NCBI GenBank assembly: GCA_963978545.1
Contig: OZ021729.1
Span: 84,176,670-84,240,669, forward strand
Direction: 5' to 3'
Length of the DNA stretch: 64,000 bases
DNA from: Linyphia triangularis
Taxonomy: Eukaryota; Arthropoda; Arachnida; Araneae; Linyphiidae
Position 1 is the first letter of the stretch. Each line of letters begins with the position of its first letter. Both the position numbers and the translations under genes were made by a program. This document shows positions 23,914-37,886 of the stretch, one piece after another. Under the pieces are notes generated by a model. That model had not been told where the DNA came from, searched no databases, and saw only the letters and a program-made list of their open reading frames with translations.

Positions 23914-25959
23914 TCATTTTAATGACCATTTTAATGTTAAAATCAATTCGGGTGACGATTTTTGTTACCCTAGCTGTAAAAAGATTGTAAAAGTTTGAAA
24001 ATTTAGAAGTGTGAAATTTTTCATACGATTAATATGGGGAAAATTTGAAACGAAACATTTTGAAAGTGCACTTTTTGGACCACATTTAGATCCACTTCTT
24101 ATTTAGTTAGTGTTTTAAAATTGGAATTGGAGTTTCTCCTATATATAAGCTTCAATATCACAAACGGGAAAAAATTTTGAAAATTTTACTTTTTGATCAA
24201 TAATTCATTGAATAGTCCGCCATGTGTTTTCAATGGGGCAATTGTATTGATGAGAAAATTGCTCAAATGCTTTCAAATTGTGAATTTGAGTAGGATATAT
24301 GTTTTATAGTCATTCTTTTTATAGTCATTTTATAGACCATTTTAATGTGGAAATCAATTCGGGTGATGATTTCTGTTACCCTAGCTGTAAAAAGATTGTA
24401 AAAGTTTGAAAATTTAGATGTGTGAAATGTTTCATACGATTAACATGGGGAAAATTTAAAACGAAACATTTTGAAAGTGCACTTTTTGGACCACCTTTAG
24501 ACCCATTTCTTATTTAGTTAGTGTTTTAAAATTGGAATTGGAGTTTCTCCTATATATAAGCTTCAATATCACAAACTGGAAAAATTTTTGAAAATTTTAG
24601 TTTTTGATCAATAATTCATTGAATAGTCCGCCATGTGTTTTCAATGGGGTAATTGTATTGATGAGAAAATTGCTCAAATGCTTTCAAATTGTGAATTTAA
24701 GTTGGATATATGTTTTATAGTCATTCTTTTTATAGTCATTTTATAGACCATTTTAATGTGGAAATCAATTCGGGTGATGATTTCTGTTACCCTAGCTGTA
24801 AAAAGATTGTAAAAGTTTGAAAATTTAGAAGTGTGAAATTTTTCATACGATTAACATGGAAGAAATTTAAAACGAAACATTTTGAAAGTGCACTTTTTGG
24901 ACCACCTTTAGACCCACTTCTTATTTAGTTAGTGTTTTAAAATTGGAATTGGAGTTTTTCCTATATATAAGCTTCAATATCACAAACGGAAAAAAATTTT
25001 TAATTTTTACTTTTTGATCAATAATTCATTGAATAGTCCGCCATGTGTTTTCAATGAGGCAATTGTATTCATGAGAAAATTGCTCAAATGCTTTCAAATT
25101 GTGAATTTAAGTTTCATATATGTTTTATAGTCATTCTTTTTATAGTCATTTTATAGACCATTTTAATGTGGAAATCAATTCGGGTGATGATTTCTGTTAC
25201 CCTAGCTGTAAAAAGATTGTAAAAGTTTGAAAATTTAGATGTGTGAAATTTTTCATACGATTAACATGGGGAAAATTTAAAACGAAACATTTTGAAAGTG
25301 CACTTTTTGGACCACCTTTAGACCCACTTCTTATTTAGTTAGTGTTTTCAAATTGGAATTGGAGTTTCTCCTATATATAAGCTTCAATATCACAAACGGG
25401 AAAAAATTTTGAAAATTTTACTTTTTGATCAATAATTCATTGAATAGTCCGCCATGTGTTTTCAATGGGGCAATTGTATTGATGAGAAAATTGCTCAAAT
25501 GCTTTCAAATTGTGAATTTGCGTAGGATATATGTTTTATAGTCATTCTTTTTATAGTCATTTTATAGACCATTTTAATGTGGAAATCAATTCGGGTGATG
25601 ATTTCTGTTACCCTAGCTGTAAAAAGATTGTAAAAGTTTGAAAATTTAGAAGTGTGAAATTTTTTTATACGATTAACATGGAAAAAAATTAAAACGAAAC
25701 ATTTTGAAAGTGCACTTTTTGGACCACCTTTAGACCCACTTCTTATTTAGTTAGTGTTTTAAAATTGAAATTAGAGATTCTCCTATATATAAGCTTCAAT
25801 ATCACAAACGGGAAAATTTTTTGAAAATTTTAGTTTTTGATCAATAATTCATTGAATAGTCCGCCATGTGTTTTCAATGGGGGAATTGTATTTTTGAGAA
25901 AATTGCTCAAATGCTTTCAAATTGCGAATTTGAGTTGGATATATGTTTATAGTCATTCT
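23914..25959 (+). repeat. Monomer run of 5 including an omega/alpha chimera
   Basis: Alpha with beta tail; beta with ACCCATTTCTT and AAACTGG; a chimera (about 24731-25140) with an omega head (CATGGAAGAAATTT) and an alpha-like tail (GAGTTTTTCC, slipped A/T tract, TATTCATGAG, private AAGTTTCATATATG); beta with TTTGCGTAGG; omega with TTTTTTTATACG and AGAGATTCTCC, matching the omega before insert 9. Confidence 0.88.
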
Positions 25960-26448
25960 GGTACCAAATTTTAATTAAAAAAAAAGTATTCTAAAAATCA
26001 AAAATTCCATTTTTCGTATATCTTGAAATATTTCAGTTTAGAGTGTAATTGAATGGAAGATTTCGTTTTTAACAAATGGTTCCGAATTGTGTTTTTTATT
26101 CAAAAACACTTTAAAAATCAAACTAATTTCAAAATTTTGGCCAAAAAAATTATTTTTGAATAGCTTTATGAGAAGTTGAAATTTTGGAACGAAAGCGCTC
26201 AGAAACTGTTTTTAAGTCTTTATTTTACTTAGCATTGCTTCGATTTTGAGTGCTAAAATACTATTTCATGAGCAAATTGATGATCAGAAAGAAATTGGGT
26301 GATGACTTTTATTATCCTAGGCAAAAATTAAGGTTAAAATTCGAAAATTGAGAATCTGAAAATTGCCTTAGGATTGGCAAGTTTAATGTATATTCAAAGG
26401 GATATAAAGACTTTTTTTGGCAATAACTGAATTTTGAGTAGTAAAATT
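25960..26448 (+). repeat. Insert 14 (type A, subtype A4)
   Basis: GGTACC, TGGTTCCG, TTGATGATC, as inserts 9 and 10. Confidence 0.92.
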
Positions 26449-28081
26449 TCATTTTAATGACCATTTTAATGTTAAAATCAATTCGGGTGACGATTTTTGT
26501 TACCCTAGCTGTAAAAAGATTGTAAAAGTTTGAAAATTTAGAAGTGTGAAATTTTTCATACGATTAATATGGGGAAAATTTGAAACGAAACATTTTGAAA
26601 GTGCACTTTTTGGACCACATTTAGACCCACTTCTTATTTAGTTAGTGTTTTAAAATTGGAATTGGAGTTTCTCCTATATATAAGCTTCAATATCACAAAC
26701 GGGAAAAAATTTTGAAAATTTTACTTTTTGATCAATAATTCATTGAATAGTCCGCCATGTGTTTTCAATGAGGCAATTGTATTCATGAGAAAATTGCTCA
26801 AATGCTTTCAAATTGTGAATTTAAGTTGGATATATGTTTTATAGTCATTCTTTTTATAGTCATTTTATAGACCATTTTAATGTGGAAATCAATTCGGGTG
26901 ATGATTTCTGTTACCCTAGCTGTAAAAAGATTGTAAAAGTTTGAAAATTTAGATGTGTGAAATTTTTCATACGATTAACATGGGGAAAATTTAAAACGAA
27001 ACATTTTGAAAGTGCACTTTTTGGACCACCTTTAGACCCACTTCTTATTTAGTTAGTGTTTTCAAATTGGAATTGGAGTTTCTCCTATATATAAGCTTCA
27101 ATATCACAAACGGGAAAAATTTTTGAAATTTTACTTTTTGATCAATAATTCATTGAATAGTCCGCCATGTGTTTTCAATGGGGCAATTGTATTGATGAGA
27201 AAATTGCTCAAATGCTTTCAAATTGTGAATTTGAGTAGGATATATGTTTTATAGTCATTCTTTTTATAGTCATTTTATAGACCATTTTAATGTGGAAATC
27301 AATTCGGGTGATGATTTCTGTTACTTAGCTGTAAAAAGATTGTAAAAGTTTGAAAATTTAGATATGTGAAATTTTTCATAAATTAACATGGGGAAAATTT
27401 AAAACGAAACATTTTGAAAGTGCACTATTTGGACCACCTTTAGACCCACTTCTTATTTAGTTAGTGTTTTAAAATTGAAATTGGAGTTTCTCCTATATAT
27501 AAGCTTCAATATCACAAACGGGAAAATTTTTTGAAAATTTTACTTTTTGATCAATAATTCATTGAATAGTCCGCAATGTGTTTTCAATGGGGCAATTGTA
27601 TTGATGAGAAAATTGCTCAAATGCTTTCAAATTGTGAATTTGAGTAGGATATATGTTTTATAGTCATTCTTTTTATAGTCATTTTATAGACCATTTTAAT
27701 GTGGAAATCCATTCGGGTGATGATTTCTGTTACCCTAGCTGTAAAAAGATTGTAAAAGTTTGAAAATTTAGATGTGTGAAATGTTTCATACGATTAACAT
27801 GGATAAAATTTAAAACGAAACATTTTGAAAGTGCACTTTTTGGACCACCTTTAGACCCACTTCTTATTTAGTTAGTGTTTTAAAATTGGAATTAGAGTTT
27901 CTCCTATATATAAGCTTCAATATCACTAACGGGAAAATTTTTTGAAAATTTTAGTTTTTGATCAATAATTCATTGAATAGTCCGCCATGTGTTTTCAATG
28001 GGGGAATTGTATTTTTGAGAAAATTGCTCAAATGCTTTCAAATTGCGAATTTGAGTTGGATATATGTTTTATAATCATTCT
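26449..28081 (+). repeat. Monomer run of 4: alpha, beta, 409-bp variant, omega hybrid
   Basis: The beta lost 2 bp at TTTTTGAAATTTTAC. The 409-bp variant has GATATGTGAA and CCGCAATGTG. The omega hybrid has AATCCATTCGG, CATGGATAAAATTT and CACTAACGGG. Confidence 0.9.
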
Positions 28082-28578
28082 GATACCAAATTTTAATTAA
28101 AAAAAAAGTATTCTAAAAATCAAAAATTCCATTTTTCGTATATCTTGAAATATTTCAGTTTGGAGTGTAATTGAATGGAAGATTTCGTTTTTAACAAATG
28201 ATTCCAAATTGTGTTTTTTATTCAAAAACACTTTAAAAATCAAACTAATTTCAAAATTTTGGCCAAAAAAATTATTTTTGAATAGCTTTATGAGAAGTTG
28301 AAATTTTGGAACGAAAGCGCTCAGAAACTGTTTTTAAGTCTTTATTTTACTTAGCATTGCTTCGATTTTGAGTGCTAAAATACTATTTCATGAGCAAATT
28401 GATGATCAGAAAGAAATTGGGTGATGACTTTTATTATCCTGGCAAAAATGGCAAAAATTAAGGTTAAAATTCGAAAATTGAGAATCTGAAAATTGCCTTA
28501 GGATTGGCAAGTTTAATGTATATTCAAAGGGATATAAAGACTTTTTTTGGCAATAACTGAATTTTGAGTAGTAAAATT
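28082..28578 (+). repeat. Insert 15 (B/A hybrid, with 9-bp internal duplication)
   Basis: 5' half is type B (GATACC, TTTGGAGTG); 3' half is type A (TTTGAGTGC, AAAATTGAG). Near 28438 the usual CCTAGGCAAAAATT is changed to CCTGGCAAAAATGGCAAAAA: GGCAAAAAT is duplicated and the AvrII site lost. This makes the segment 497 bp and damages the left hairpin arm. A minus frame at 28406-28594 (62 codons) results and is judged spurious. Confidence 0.9.
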
Positions 28579-30623
28579 TCATTTTAATGACCATTTTAAT
28601 GTTAAAATCAATTCGGGTGACGATTTTGTTACCCTAGCTGTAAAAAGATTGTAAAAGTTTGAAAATTTAGAAGTGTGAAATTTTTCATACGATTAATATG
28701 GGGAAAATTTGAAACGAAACATTTTGAAAGTGCACTTTTTGGACCACATTTAGACCCACTTCTTATTTAGTTAGTGTTTTAAAATTGGAATTGGAGTTTC
28801 TCCTATATATAAGCTTCAATATCACAAACGGGAAAAAATTTTGAAAATTTTACTTTTTGATCAATAATTCATTGAATAGTCCGCCATGTGTTTTCAATGA
28901 GGCAATTGTATTCATGAGAAAATTGCTCAAATGCTTTCAAATTGTGAATTTAAGTTGGATATATGTTTTATAGTCATTCTTTTTATAGTCATTTTATAGA
29001 CCATTTTAATGTGGAAATCAATTCGGGTGATGATTTCTGTTACCCTAGCTGTAAAAAGATTGTAAAAGTATGAAAATTTAGATGTGTGAAATTTTTCATA
29101 CGATTAACATGGGGAAAATTTAAAACGAAACATTTTGAAAGTGCACTTTTTGGACCACCTTTAGACCCACTTCTTATTTAGTTAGTGTTTTCAAATTGGA
29201 ATTGGAGTTTCTCCTATATATAAGCTTCAATATCACAAACGGAAAAAAATTTTGAAAATTTTACTTTTTGATCAATAATTCATTGAATAGTCCGCCATGT
29301 GTTTTCAATGGGGCAATTGTATTGATGAGAAAATTGCTCAAATGCTTTCAAATTGTGAATTTGAGTAGGATATATGTTTTATAGTCATTCTTTTTATAGT
29401 CATTTTATAGACCATTTTAATGTGGAAATCAATTCGGGTGATGATTTCTGTTACCCTAGCTGTAAAAAGATTGTAAAAGTTTGAAAATTTAGATGTGTGA
29501 AATTTTTCATACGATTAACATGGGGAAAATTTAAAACGAAACATTTTGAAAGTGCACTTTTTGGACCACCTTTAGACCCACTTCTTATTTAGTTAGTGTT
29601 TTCAAATTGGAATTGGAGTTTCTCCTATATATAAGCTTCAATATCACAAACGGGAAAAAATTTTGAAAATTTTACTTTTTGATCAATAATTCATTGAATA
29701 GTCCGCCATGTGTTTTCAATGGGGCAATTGTATTGATGAGAAAATTGCTCAAATGCTTTCAAATTGTGAATTTAAGTTGGATATATGTTTTATAGTCATT
29801 CTTTTTATAGTCATTTTATAGACCATTTTAATGTGGAAATCAATTCGGGTGATGATTTCTGTTACCCTAGCTGTAAAAAGATTGTAAAGGTTTGAAAATT
29901 TAGATGTGTGAAATGTTTCATACGATTAACATGGGGAAAATTTAAACCGAAACATTTTGAAAGTGCACTTTTTGGACCACCTTTAGACCCACTTCTTATT
30001 TAGTTAGTGTTTTCAAATTGGAATTGGAGTTTCTCCTATATATAAGCTTCAATATCACAAACGGGAAAAATTTTTGAAAATTTTAGTTTTTGATCAATAA
30101 TTCATTGAATAGTCCGCCATGTGTTTTCAATGGGGCAATTGTATTGATGAGAAAATTGCTCAAATGCTTTCAAATTGTGAATTTGAGTTGGATATATGTT
30201 TTATAGTAATTCTTTTTATAGTCATTTTATAGACCATTTTAATGTGGAAATCAATTCGGGTGATGATTTCTGTTACCCTAGCTGTAAAAAGATTGTAAAA
30301 GTTTGAAAATTTAGAAGTGTGAAATTTTTCATACGATTAACATGGAAAAAATTTAAAACGAAACATTTTGAAAGTGCACTTTTTGGACCACCTTTAGACC
30401 CACTTCTTATTTAGTTAGTGTTTTAAAATTGAAATTAGAGTTTCTCCTATATATAAGCTTCAATATCGCAAACGGGAAAATTTTTTGAAAATATTAGTTT
30501 TTGATCAATAATTCATTGAATAGTCCGCCATGTGTTTTCAATGGGGGAATTGTATTTTTGAGAAAATTGCTCAAATGCTTTCAAATTGCGAATTTGAGTT
30601 GGATATATGTTTATAGTCATTCT
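28579..30623 (+). repeat. Monomer run of 5: alpha, three betas, omega
   Basis: Starts near 28579, 28982, 29393, 29804 and 30215. The alpha lost one T (GACGATTTTGTTACC). The first beta has AAAGTATGAAAATTT, shared only with the first monomer of the window. The last beta has GTAAAGGTTTG, AAACCGAAAC and TAGTAATTC; the omega has ATATCGCAAACGGG and GAAAATATTAG. Confidence 0.91.
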
Positions 30624-31112
30624 GGTACCAAATTTTAATTAAAAAAAAAGTATTCTAAAAATCAAAAATTCCATTTTTCGTATATCTTGAAATATTTCAG
30701 TTTAGAGTGTAATTGAATGGAAGATTTCGTTTTTAACAAATAGTTCCGAATTGTGTTTTTTATTCAAAAACACTTTAAAAATCAAACTAATTTCAAAATT
30801 TTGGCCAAAAAAATTATTTTTGAATAGCTTTATGAGAAGTTGAAATTTTGGAACGAAAGCGCTCAGAAACTGTTTTTAAGTCTTTATTTTACTTAGCATT
30901 GCTTCGATTTTGAGTGCTAAAATACTATTTCATGAGCAAATTGACGATCAGAAAGAAATTGGGTGATGACTTTTATTATCCTAGGCAAAAATTAAGGTTA
31001 AAATTCGAAAATTGAGAATCTGAAAATTGCCTTAGGATTGGCAAGTTTAATGTATATTCAAAGGGATATAAAGACTTTTTTTGGCAATAACTGAATTTTG
31101 ACTAGTAAAATT
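30624..31112 (+). repeat. Insert 16 (type A, subtype A1)
   Basis: AATAGTTCCG and TTGACGATC as insert 1. A private change makes GACTAGTAAAA (usually GAGTAGT) near its end; the following alpha has GTTAAATTCAATTC. Confidence 0.92.
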
Positions 31113-32336
31113 TCATTTTAATGACCATTTTAATGTTAAATTCAATTCGGGTGACGATTTTTGTTACCCTAGCTGTAAAAAGATTGTAAAAGTTTGAAAA
31201 TTTAGAAGTGTGAAATTTTTCATACGATTAATATGGGGAAAATTTGAAACGAAACATTTTGAAAGTGCACTTTTTGGACCACATTTAGACCCACTTCTTA
31301 TTTAGTTAGTGTTTTAAAATTGGAATTGGAGTTTCTCCTATATATAAGCTTCAATATCACAAACGGGAAAAATTTTTGAAAATTTTACTTTTTGATCAAT
31401 AATTCATTGAATAGTCCGCCATGTGTTTTCAATGAGGCAATTGTATTCATGAGAAAATTGCTCAAATGCTTTCAAATTGTGAATTTAAGTTGGATATATG
31501 TTTTATAGTCATTCTTTTTATAGTCATTTTATAGACCATTTTAATGTGGAAATCAATTCGGGTGATGATTTCTGTTACCCTAGCTGTAAAAAGATTGTAA
31601 AAGTTTGAAAATTTAGATGTGTGAAATGTTTCATACGATTAACATGGGGAAAATTTAAAACGAAACATTTTGAAAGTGCACTTTTTGGACCACCTTTAGA
31701 CCCACTTCTTATTTAGTTAGTGTTTTCAAATTGGAATTGGAGTTTCTCCTATATATAAGCTTCAATATCACAAACGGGAAAAAATTTTGAAAATTTTACT
31801 TTTTGATCAATAATTCATTGAATAGTCCGCCATGTGTTTTCAATGGGGCAATTGTATTGATGAGAAAATTGCTCAAATGCTTTCAAATTGTGAATTTGCG
31901 TAGGATATATGTTTTATAGTCATTCTTTTTATAGTCATTTTATAGACCATTTTAATGTGGAAATCAATTCGGGTGATGATTTCTGTTACCCTAGCTGTAA
32001 AAAGATTGTAAAAGTTTGAAAATTTAGAAGTGTGAAATTTTTCATACGATTAACATGGAAAAAATTTAAAACGAAACATTTTGAAAGTGCACTTTTTGGA
32101 CCACCTTTAGACCCACTTCTTATTTAGTTAGTGTTTTAAAATTGAAATTAGAGTTTCTCCTATATATAAGCTTCAATATCACAAACGGGAAAAATTTTTG
32201 AAAATTTTAGTTTTTGATCAATAATTCATTGAATAGTCCGCCATGTGTTTTCAATGGGGGAATTGTATTTTTGAGAAAATTGCTCAAATGCTTTCAAATT
32301 GCGAAATTGAGTTGGATATATGTTTATAGTCATTCT
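31113..32336 (+). repeat. Monomer run: alpha, beta, omega (n=3)
   Basis: Closely matches 2130-3353 (beta with TTTGCGTAGG). The omega has a private GCGAAATTGAG. Confidence 0.92.
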
Positions 32337-32825
32337 GGTACCAAATTTTAATTAAAAAAAAAGTATTCTAAAAATCAAAAATTCCATTTTTCGTATATCT
32401 TGAAATATTTCAGTTTAGAGTGTAATTGAATGGAAGATTTCGTTTTTAACAAATGGTTCCAAATTGTGTTTTTTATTCAAAAACACTTTAAAAATCAAAC
32501 TAATTTCAAAATTTTGGCCAAAAAAAATATTTTTGAATAGCTTTATGAGAAGTTGAAATTTTGGAACGAAAGCGCTCAGAAACTGTTTTTAAGTCTTTAT
32601 TTTACTTAGCATTGCTTCGATTTTGAGTGCTAAAATACTATTTCATGAGCAAATTGACGATCAGAAAGAAATTGGGTGATGACTTTTATTATCCTAGGCA
32701 AAAATTAAGGTTAAAATTCGAAAATTGAGAATCTGAAAATTGCCTTAGGATTGGCAAGTTTAATGTATATTCAAAGGGATATAAAGACTTTTTTTGGCAA
32801 TAACTGAATTTTGAGTAGTAAAATT
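32337..32825 (+). repeat. Insert 17 (type A, subtype A2)
   Basis: GGTACC, TGGTTCCA, AAAAAAAATATTTTTG, TTGACGATC, as inserts 2 and 3. Confidence 0.92.
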
Positions 32826-34460
32826 TCATTTTAATGACCATTTTAATGTTAAAATCAATTCGGGTGACGATTTTTGTTACCCTAGCTGTAAAAAGATTGT
32901 AAAAGTTTGAAAATTTAGAAGTGTGAAATTTTTCATACGATTAATATGGGGAAAATTTGAAACGAAACATTTTGAAAGTGCACTTTTTGGACCACATTTA
33001 GACCCACTTCTTATTTAGTTAGTGTTTTAAAATTGGAATTGGAGTTTCTCCTATATATAAGCTTCAATATCACAAACGGGAAAAAATTTTGAAAATTTTA
33101 CTTTTTGATCAATAATTCATTGAATAGTCCGCCATGTGTTTTCAATGAGGCAATTGTATTCATGAGAAAATTGCTCAAATGCTTTCAAATTGTGAATTTA
33201 AGTTGGATATATGTTTTATAGTCATTCTTTTTATAGTCATTTTATAGACCATTTTAATGTGGAAATCAATTCGGGTGATGATTTCTGTTACCCTAGCTGT
33301 AAAAAGATTGTAAAAGTTTGAAAATTTAGATGTGTGAAATGTTTCATACGATTAACATGGGGAAAATTTAAAACGAAACATTTTGAAAGTGCACTTTTTG
33401 GACCACCTTTAGACCCATTTCTTATTTAGTTAGTGTTTTAAAATTGGAATTGGAGTTTCTCCTATATATAAGCTTCAATATCACAAACTGGAAAAATTTT
33501 TGAAAATTTTAGTTTTTGATCAATAATTCATTGAATAGTCCGCCATGTGTTTTCAATGGGGTAATTGTATTGATGAGAAAATTGCTCAAATGCTTTCAAA
33601 TTGTGAATTTAAGTTGGATATATGTTTTATAGTCATTCTTTTTATAGTCATTTTATAGACCATTTTAATGTGGAAATCAATTCGGGTGATGATTTCTGTT
33701 ATCCTAGCTGTAAAAAGATTGTAAAAGTTTGAAAATTTAGATGTGTGAAATGTTTCATACGATTAACATGGGGAAAATTTAAAACGAAACATTTTGAAAG
33801 TGCACTTTTTGGACCACCTTTAGACCCACTTCTTATTTAGCTAGTGTTTTCAAATTGGAATTGGAGTTTCTCCTATATATAAGCTTCAATATCACAAACG
33901 GGAAAAAATTTTGAAAATTTTACTTTTTGATCAATAATTCATTGAATAGTCCGCCATGTGTTTTCAATGGGGCAATTGTATTGATGAGAAAATTGCTCAA
34001 ATGCTTTCAAATTGTGAATTTGCGTAGGATATATGTTTTATAGTCATTCTTTTTATAGTCATTTTATAGACCATTTTAATGTGGAAATCAATTCGGGTGA
34101 TGATTTCTGTTACCCTAGCTGTAAAAAGATTGTAAAAGTTTGAAAATTTAGAAGTGTGAAATTTTTCATACGATTAACATGGAAAAAATTTAAAACGAAA
34201 CATTTTGAAAGTGCACTTTTTGGACCACCTTTAGACCCACTTCTTATTTAGTTAGTGTTTTAAAATTGGAATTGGAGTTTCTCCTATATATAAGCTTTAA
34301 TATCACAAACGGGAAAAATTTTTGAAAATTTTAGTTTTTGATCAATAATTCATTGAATAGTCCGCCATGTGTTTTCAATGGGGGAATTGTATTTTTGAGA
34401 AAATTGCTCAAATGCTTTCAAATTGCGAATTTGAGTTGGATATATGTTTATACTCATTCT
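32826..34460 (+). repeat. Monomer run of 4: alpha, two betas, omega
   Basis: First beta of the ACCCATTTCTT/AAACTGG kind. Second beta has GTTATCCTAGC, TTAGCTAGTG and TTTGCGTAGG. The omega has GGAATTGGAG instead of GAAATTAGAG, AAGCTTTAAT, and TATACTCATTCT just before the insert. Confidence 0.91.
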
Positions 34461-34949
34461 GGTACCAAATTTTAATTAAAAAAAAAGTATTCTAAAAATC
34501 AAAAATTCCATTTTTCGTATATCTTGAAATATTTCAGTTTAGAGTGTAATTGAATGGAAGATTTCGTTTTTAACAAATGGTTCCAAATTGTGTTTTTTAT
34601 TCAAAAACACTTTAAAAATCAAACTAATTTCAAAATTTTGGCCAAAAAAAATATTTTTGAATAGCTTTATGAGAAGTTGAAATTTTGGAACGAAAGCGCT
34701 CAGAAACTGTTTTTAAGTCTTTATTTTACTTAGCATTGCTTCGATTTTGAGTGTTAAAATACTATTTCATGAGCAAATTGACGATCAGAAAGAAATTGGG
34801 TGATGACTTTTATTATCCTAGGCAAAAATTAAGGTTAAAATTCGAAAATTGAGAATCTGAAAATTGCCTTAGGATTGGCAAGTTTAATGTATATTCAAAG
34901 GGATATAAAGACTTTTTTTGGCAATAACTGAATTTTGAGTAGTAAAATT
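34461..34949 (+). repeat. Insert 18 (type A, subtype A2)
   Basis: A2 markers with a private GAGTGTTAAAAT (usually GAGTGCTAAAAT). Confidence 0.92.
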
Positions 34950-36173
34950 TCATTTTAATGACCATTTTAATGTTAAAATCAATTCGGGTGACGATTTTTG
35001 TTACCCTAGCTGTAAAAAGATTGTAAAAGTTTGAAAATTTAGAAGTGTGAAATTTTTCATACGATTAATATGGGGAAAATTTGAAACGAAACATTTTGAA
35101 AGTGCACTTTTTGGACCACCTTTAGACCCACTTCTTATTTAGTTAGTGTTTTCAAATTGGAATTGGAGTTTCTCCTATATATAAGCTTCAATATCACAAA
35201 CGGGAAAAAATTTTGAAAATTTTACTTTTTGATCAATAATTCATTGAATAGTCCGCCATGTGTTTTCATTGGGGCAATTGTATTGATGAGAAAATTGCTC
35301 AAATGCTTTCAAATTGTGAATTTGAGTAGGATATATGTTTTATAGTCATTCTTTTTATAGTCATTTTATAGACCATTTTAATGTGGAAATCAATTCGGGT
35401 GATGATTTCTGTTACCCTAGCTGTAAAAAGATTGTAAAGGTTTGAAAATTTAGATGTGTGTAATGTTTCATACGATTAACATGGGGAAAATTTAAAACGA
35501 AACATTTTGAAAGTGCACTTTTTGGACCACCTTTAGACCCACTTCTTATTTAGTTAGTGTTTTCAAATTGGAATTGGAGTTTCTCCTATATATAAGCTTC
35601 AATATCACAAACGGGAAAAAATTTTGAAAATTTTACTTTTTGATCAATAATTCATTGAATAGTCCGCCATGTGTTTTCATTGGGGCAATTGTATTGATGA
35701 GAAAATTGCTCAAATGCTTTCAAATTGTGAATTTGAGTAGGATATATGTTTTATAGTCATTCTTTTTATAGTCATTTTATAGACCATTTTAATGTGGAAA
35801 TCAATTCGGGTGATGATTTCTGTTACCCTAGCTGTAAAAAGATTGTAAAAGTTTGAAAATTTAGAAGTGTGAAATTTTTCATACGATTAACATGGAAAAA
35901 ATTTAAAACGAAACATTTTGAAAGTGCACTTTTTGGACCACCTTTAGACCCACTTCTTATTTAGTTAGTGTTTTAAAATTGAAATTAGAGTTTCTCCTAT
36001 ATATAAGCTTCAATATCACAAACGGGAAAATTTTTTGAAAATTTTAGTTTTTGATCAATAATTCATTGAATAGTCCGCCATGTGTTTTCAATGGGGGAAT
36101 TGTATTTTTGAGAAAATTGCTCAAATGCTTTCAAATTGCGAATTTGAGTTGGATATATGTTTATAGTCATTCT
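34950..36173 (+). repeat. Monomer run: alpha chimera, beta, omega (n=3)
   Basis: The alpha changes to beta sequence at GACCACCTTTAG. Alpha and beta share the private GTTTTCATTGGGG (35265 and 35676), so they exchanged sequence recently. The beta has GTGTGTAATGTTTC. Confidence 0.9.
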
Positions 36174-36662
36174 GGTACCAAATTTTAATTAAAAAAAAAG
36201 TATTCTAAAAATCAAAAATTCCATTTTTCGTATATCTTGAAATATTTCAGTTTAGAGTGTAATTGAATGGAAGATTTCGTTTTTAACAAATGGTTCCGAA
36301 TTGTGTTTTTTATTCAAAAACACTTTAAAAATCAAACTAATTTCAAAATTTTGGCCAAAAAAATTATTTTTGAATAGCTTTATGAGAAGTTGAAATTTTG
36401 GAACGAAAGCGCTCAGAAACTGTTTTTAAGTCTTTATTTTACTTAGCATTGCTTCGATTTTGAGTGCTAAAATACTATTTCATGAGCAAATTGACGATCA
36501 GAAAGAAATTGGGTGATGACTTTTATTATCCTAGGCAAAAATTAAGGTTAAAATTCGAAAATTGAGAATCTGAAAATTGCCTTAGGATTGGCAAGTTTAA
36601 TGTATATTCAAAGGGATATAAAGACTTTTTTTGGCAATAACTGAATTTTGAGTAGTAAAATT
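36174..36662 (+). repeat. Insert 19 (type A, A1/A4 mosaic)
   Basis: TGGTTCCG (A4) combined with TTGACGATC (A1/A2). Confidence 0.91.
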
Positions 36663-37886
36663 TCATTTTAATGACCATTTTAATGTTAAAATCAATTCGG
36701 GTGACGATTTTTGTTACCCTAGCTGTAAAAAGATTGTAAAAGTTTGAAAATTTAGAAGTGTGAAATTTTTCATACGATTAATATGGGGAAAATTTGAAAC
36801 GAAACATTTTGAAAGTGCACTTTTTGGACCACATTTAGACCCACTTCTTATTTAGTTAGTGTTTTAAAATTGGAATTGGAGTTTCTCCTATATATAAGCT
36901 TCAATATCACAAACGGGAAAAAATTTTGAAAATTTTACTTTTTGATCAATAATTCATTGAATAGTCCGCCATGTGTTTTCAATGAGGCAATTGTATTCAT
37001 GAGAAAATTGCTCAAATGCTTTCAAATTGTGAATTTAAGTTGGATATATGTTTTATAGTCATTCTTTTTATAATCATTTTATAGACCATTTTAATGTGGA
37101 AATCAATTCGGGTGATGATTTCTGTTACCCTAGCTGTAAAAAGATTGTAAAAGTTTGAAAATTTAGATGTGTGAAATGTTTCATACGATTAACATGGGGA
37201 AAATTTAAAACGAAACATTTTGAAAGTGCACTTTTTGGACCACCTTTAGACCCACTTCTTATTTAGTTAGTGTTTTCAAATTGGAATTGGAGTTTCTCCT
37301 ATATATAAGCTTCAATATCACAAACGGGAAAAATTTTTGAAAATTTTACTTTTTGATCAATAATTCATTGAATAGTCCGCCATGTGTTTTCAATGAGGCA
37401 ATTGTATTGATGAGAAAATTGCTCAAATGCTTTCAAATTGTGAATTTAAGTTGGATATATGTTTTATAGTCATTCTTTTTATAGTCATTTTATAGACCAT
37501 TTTAATGTGGAAATCAATTCGGGTGATGATTTCTGTTACCCTAGCTGTAAAAAGATTGTAAAAGTTTGAAAATTTAGAAGTGTGAAATTTTTCATACGAT
37601 TAACATGGAAAAAATTTAAAACGAAACATTTTGAAAGTGCACTTTTTGGACCACCTTTAGACCCACTTCTTATTTAGTTAGTGTTTTAAAATTGAAATTA
37701 GAGTTTCTCCTATATATAAGCTTCAATATCACAAACGAGAAAATTTTTTGAAAATTTTAGTTTTTGATCAATAATTCATTGAATAGTCCGCCATGTGTTT
37801 TCAATGGGGGAATTGTATTTTTGAGAAAATTGCTCAAATGCTTTCAAATTGCGAATTTGAGTTGGATATATGTTTATAGTCATTCT
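36663..37886 (+). repeat. Monomer run: alpha, beta, omega (n=3)
   Basis: The beta starts with TTTATAATCATTTTATAG (37069). The omega has AAACGAGAAAAT. Confidence 0.92.

Noticed and set aside
28406..28594. 62-codon minus-strand frame
   Set aside because: Created by the 9-bp duplication in insert 15; absent from the other 33 inserts.
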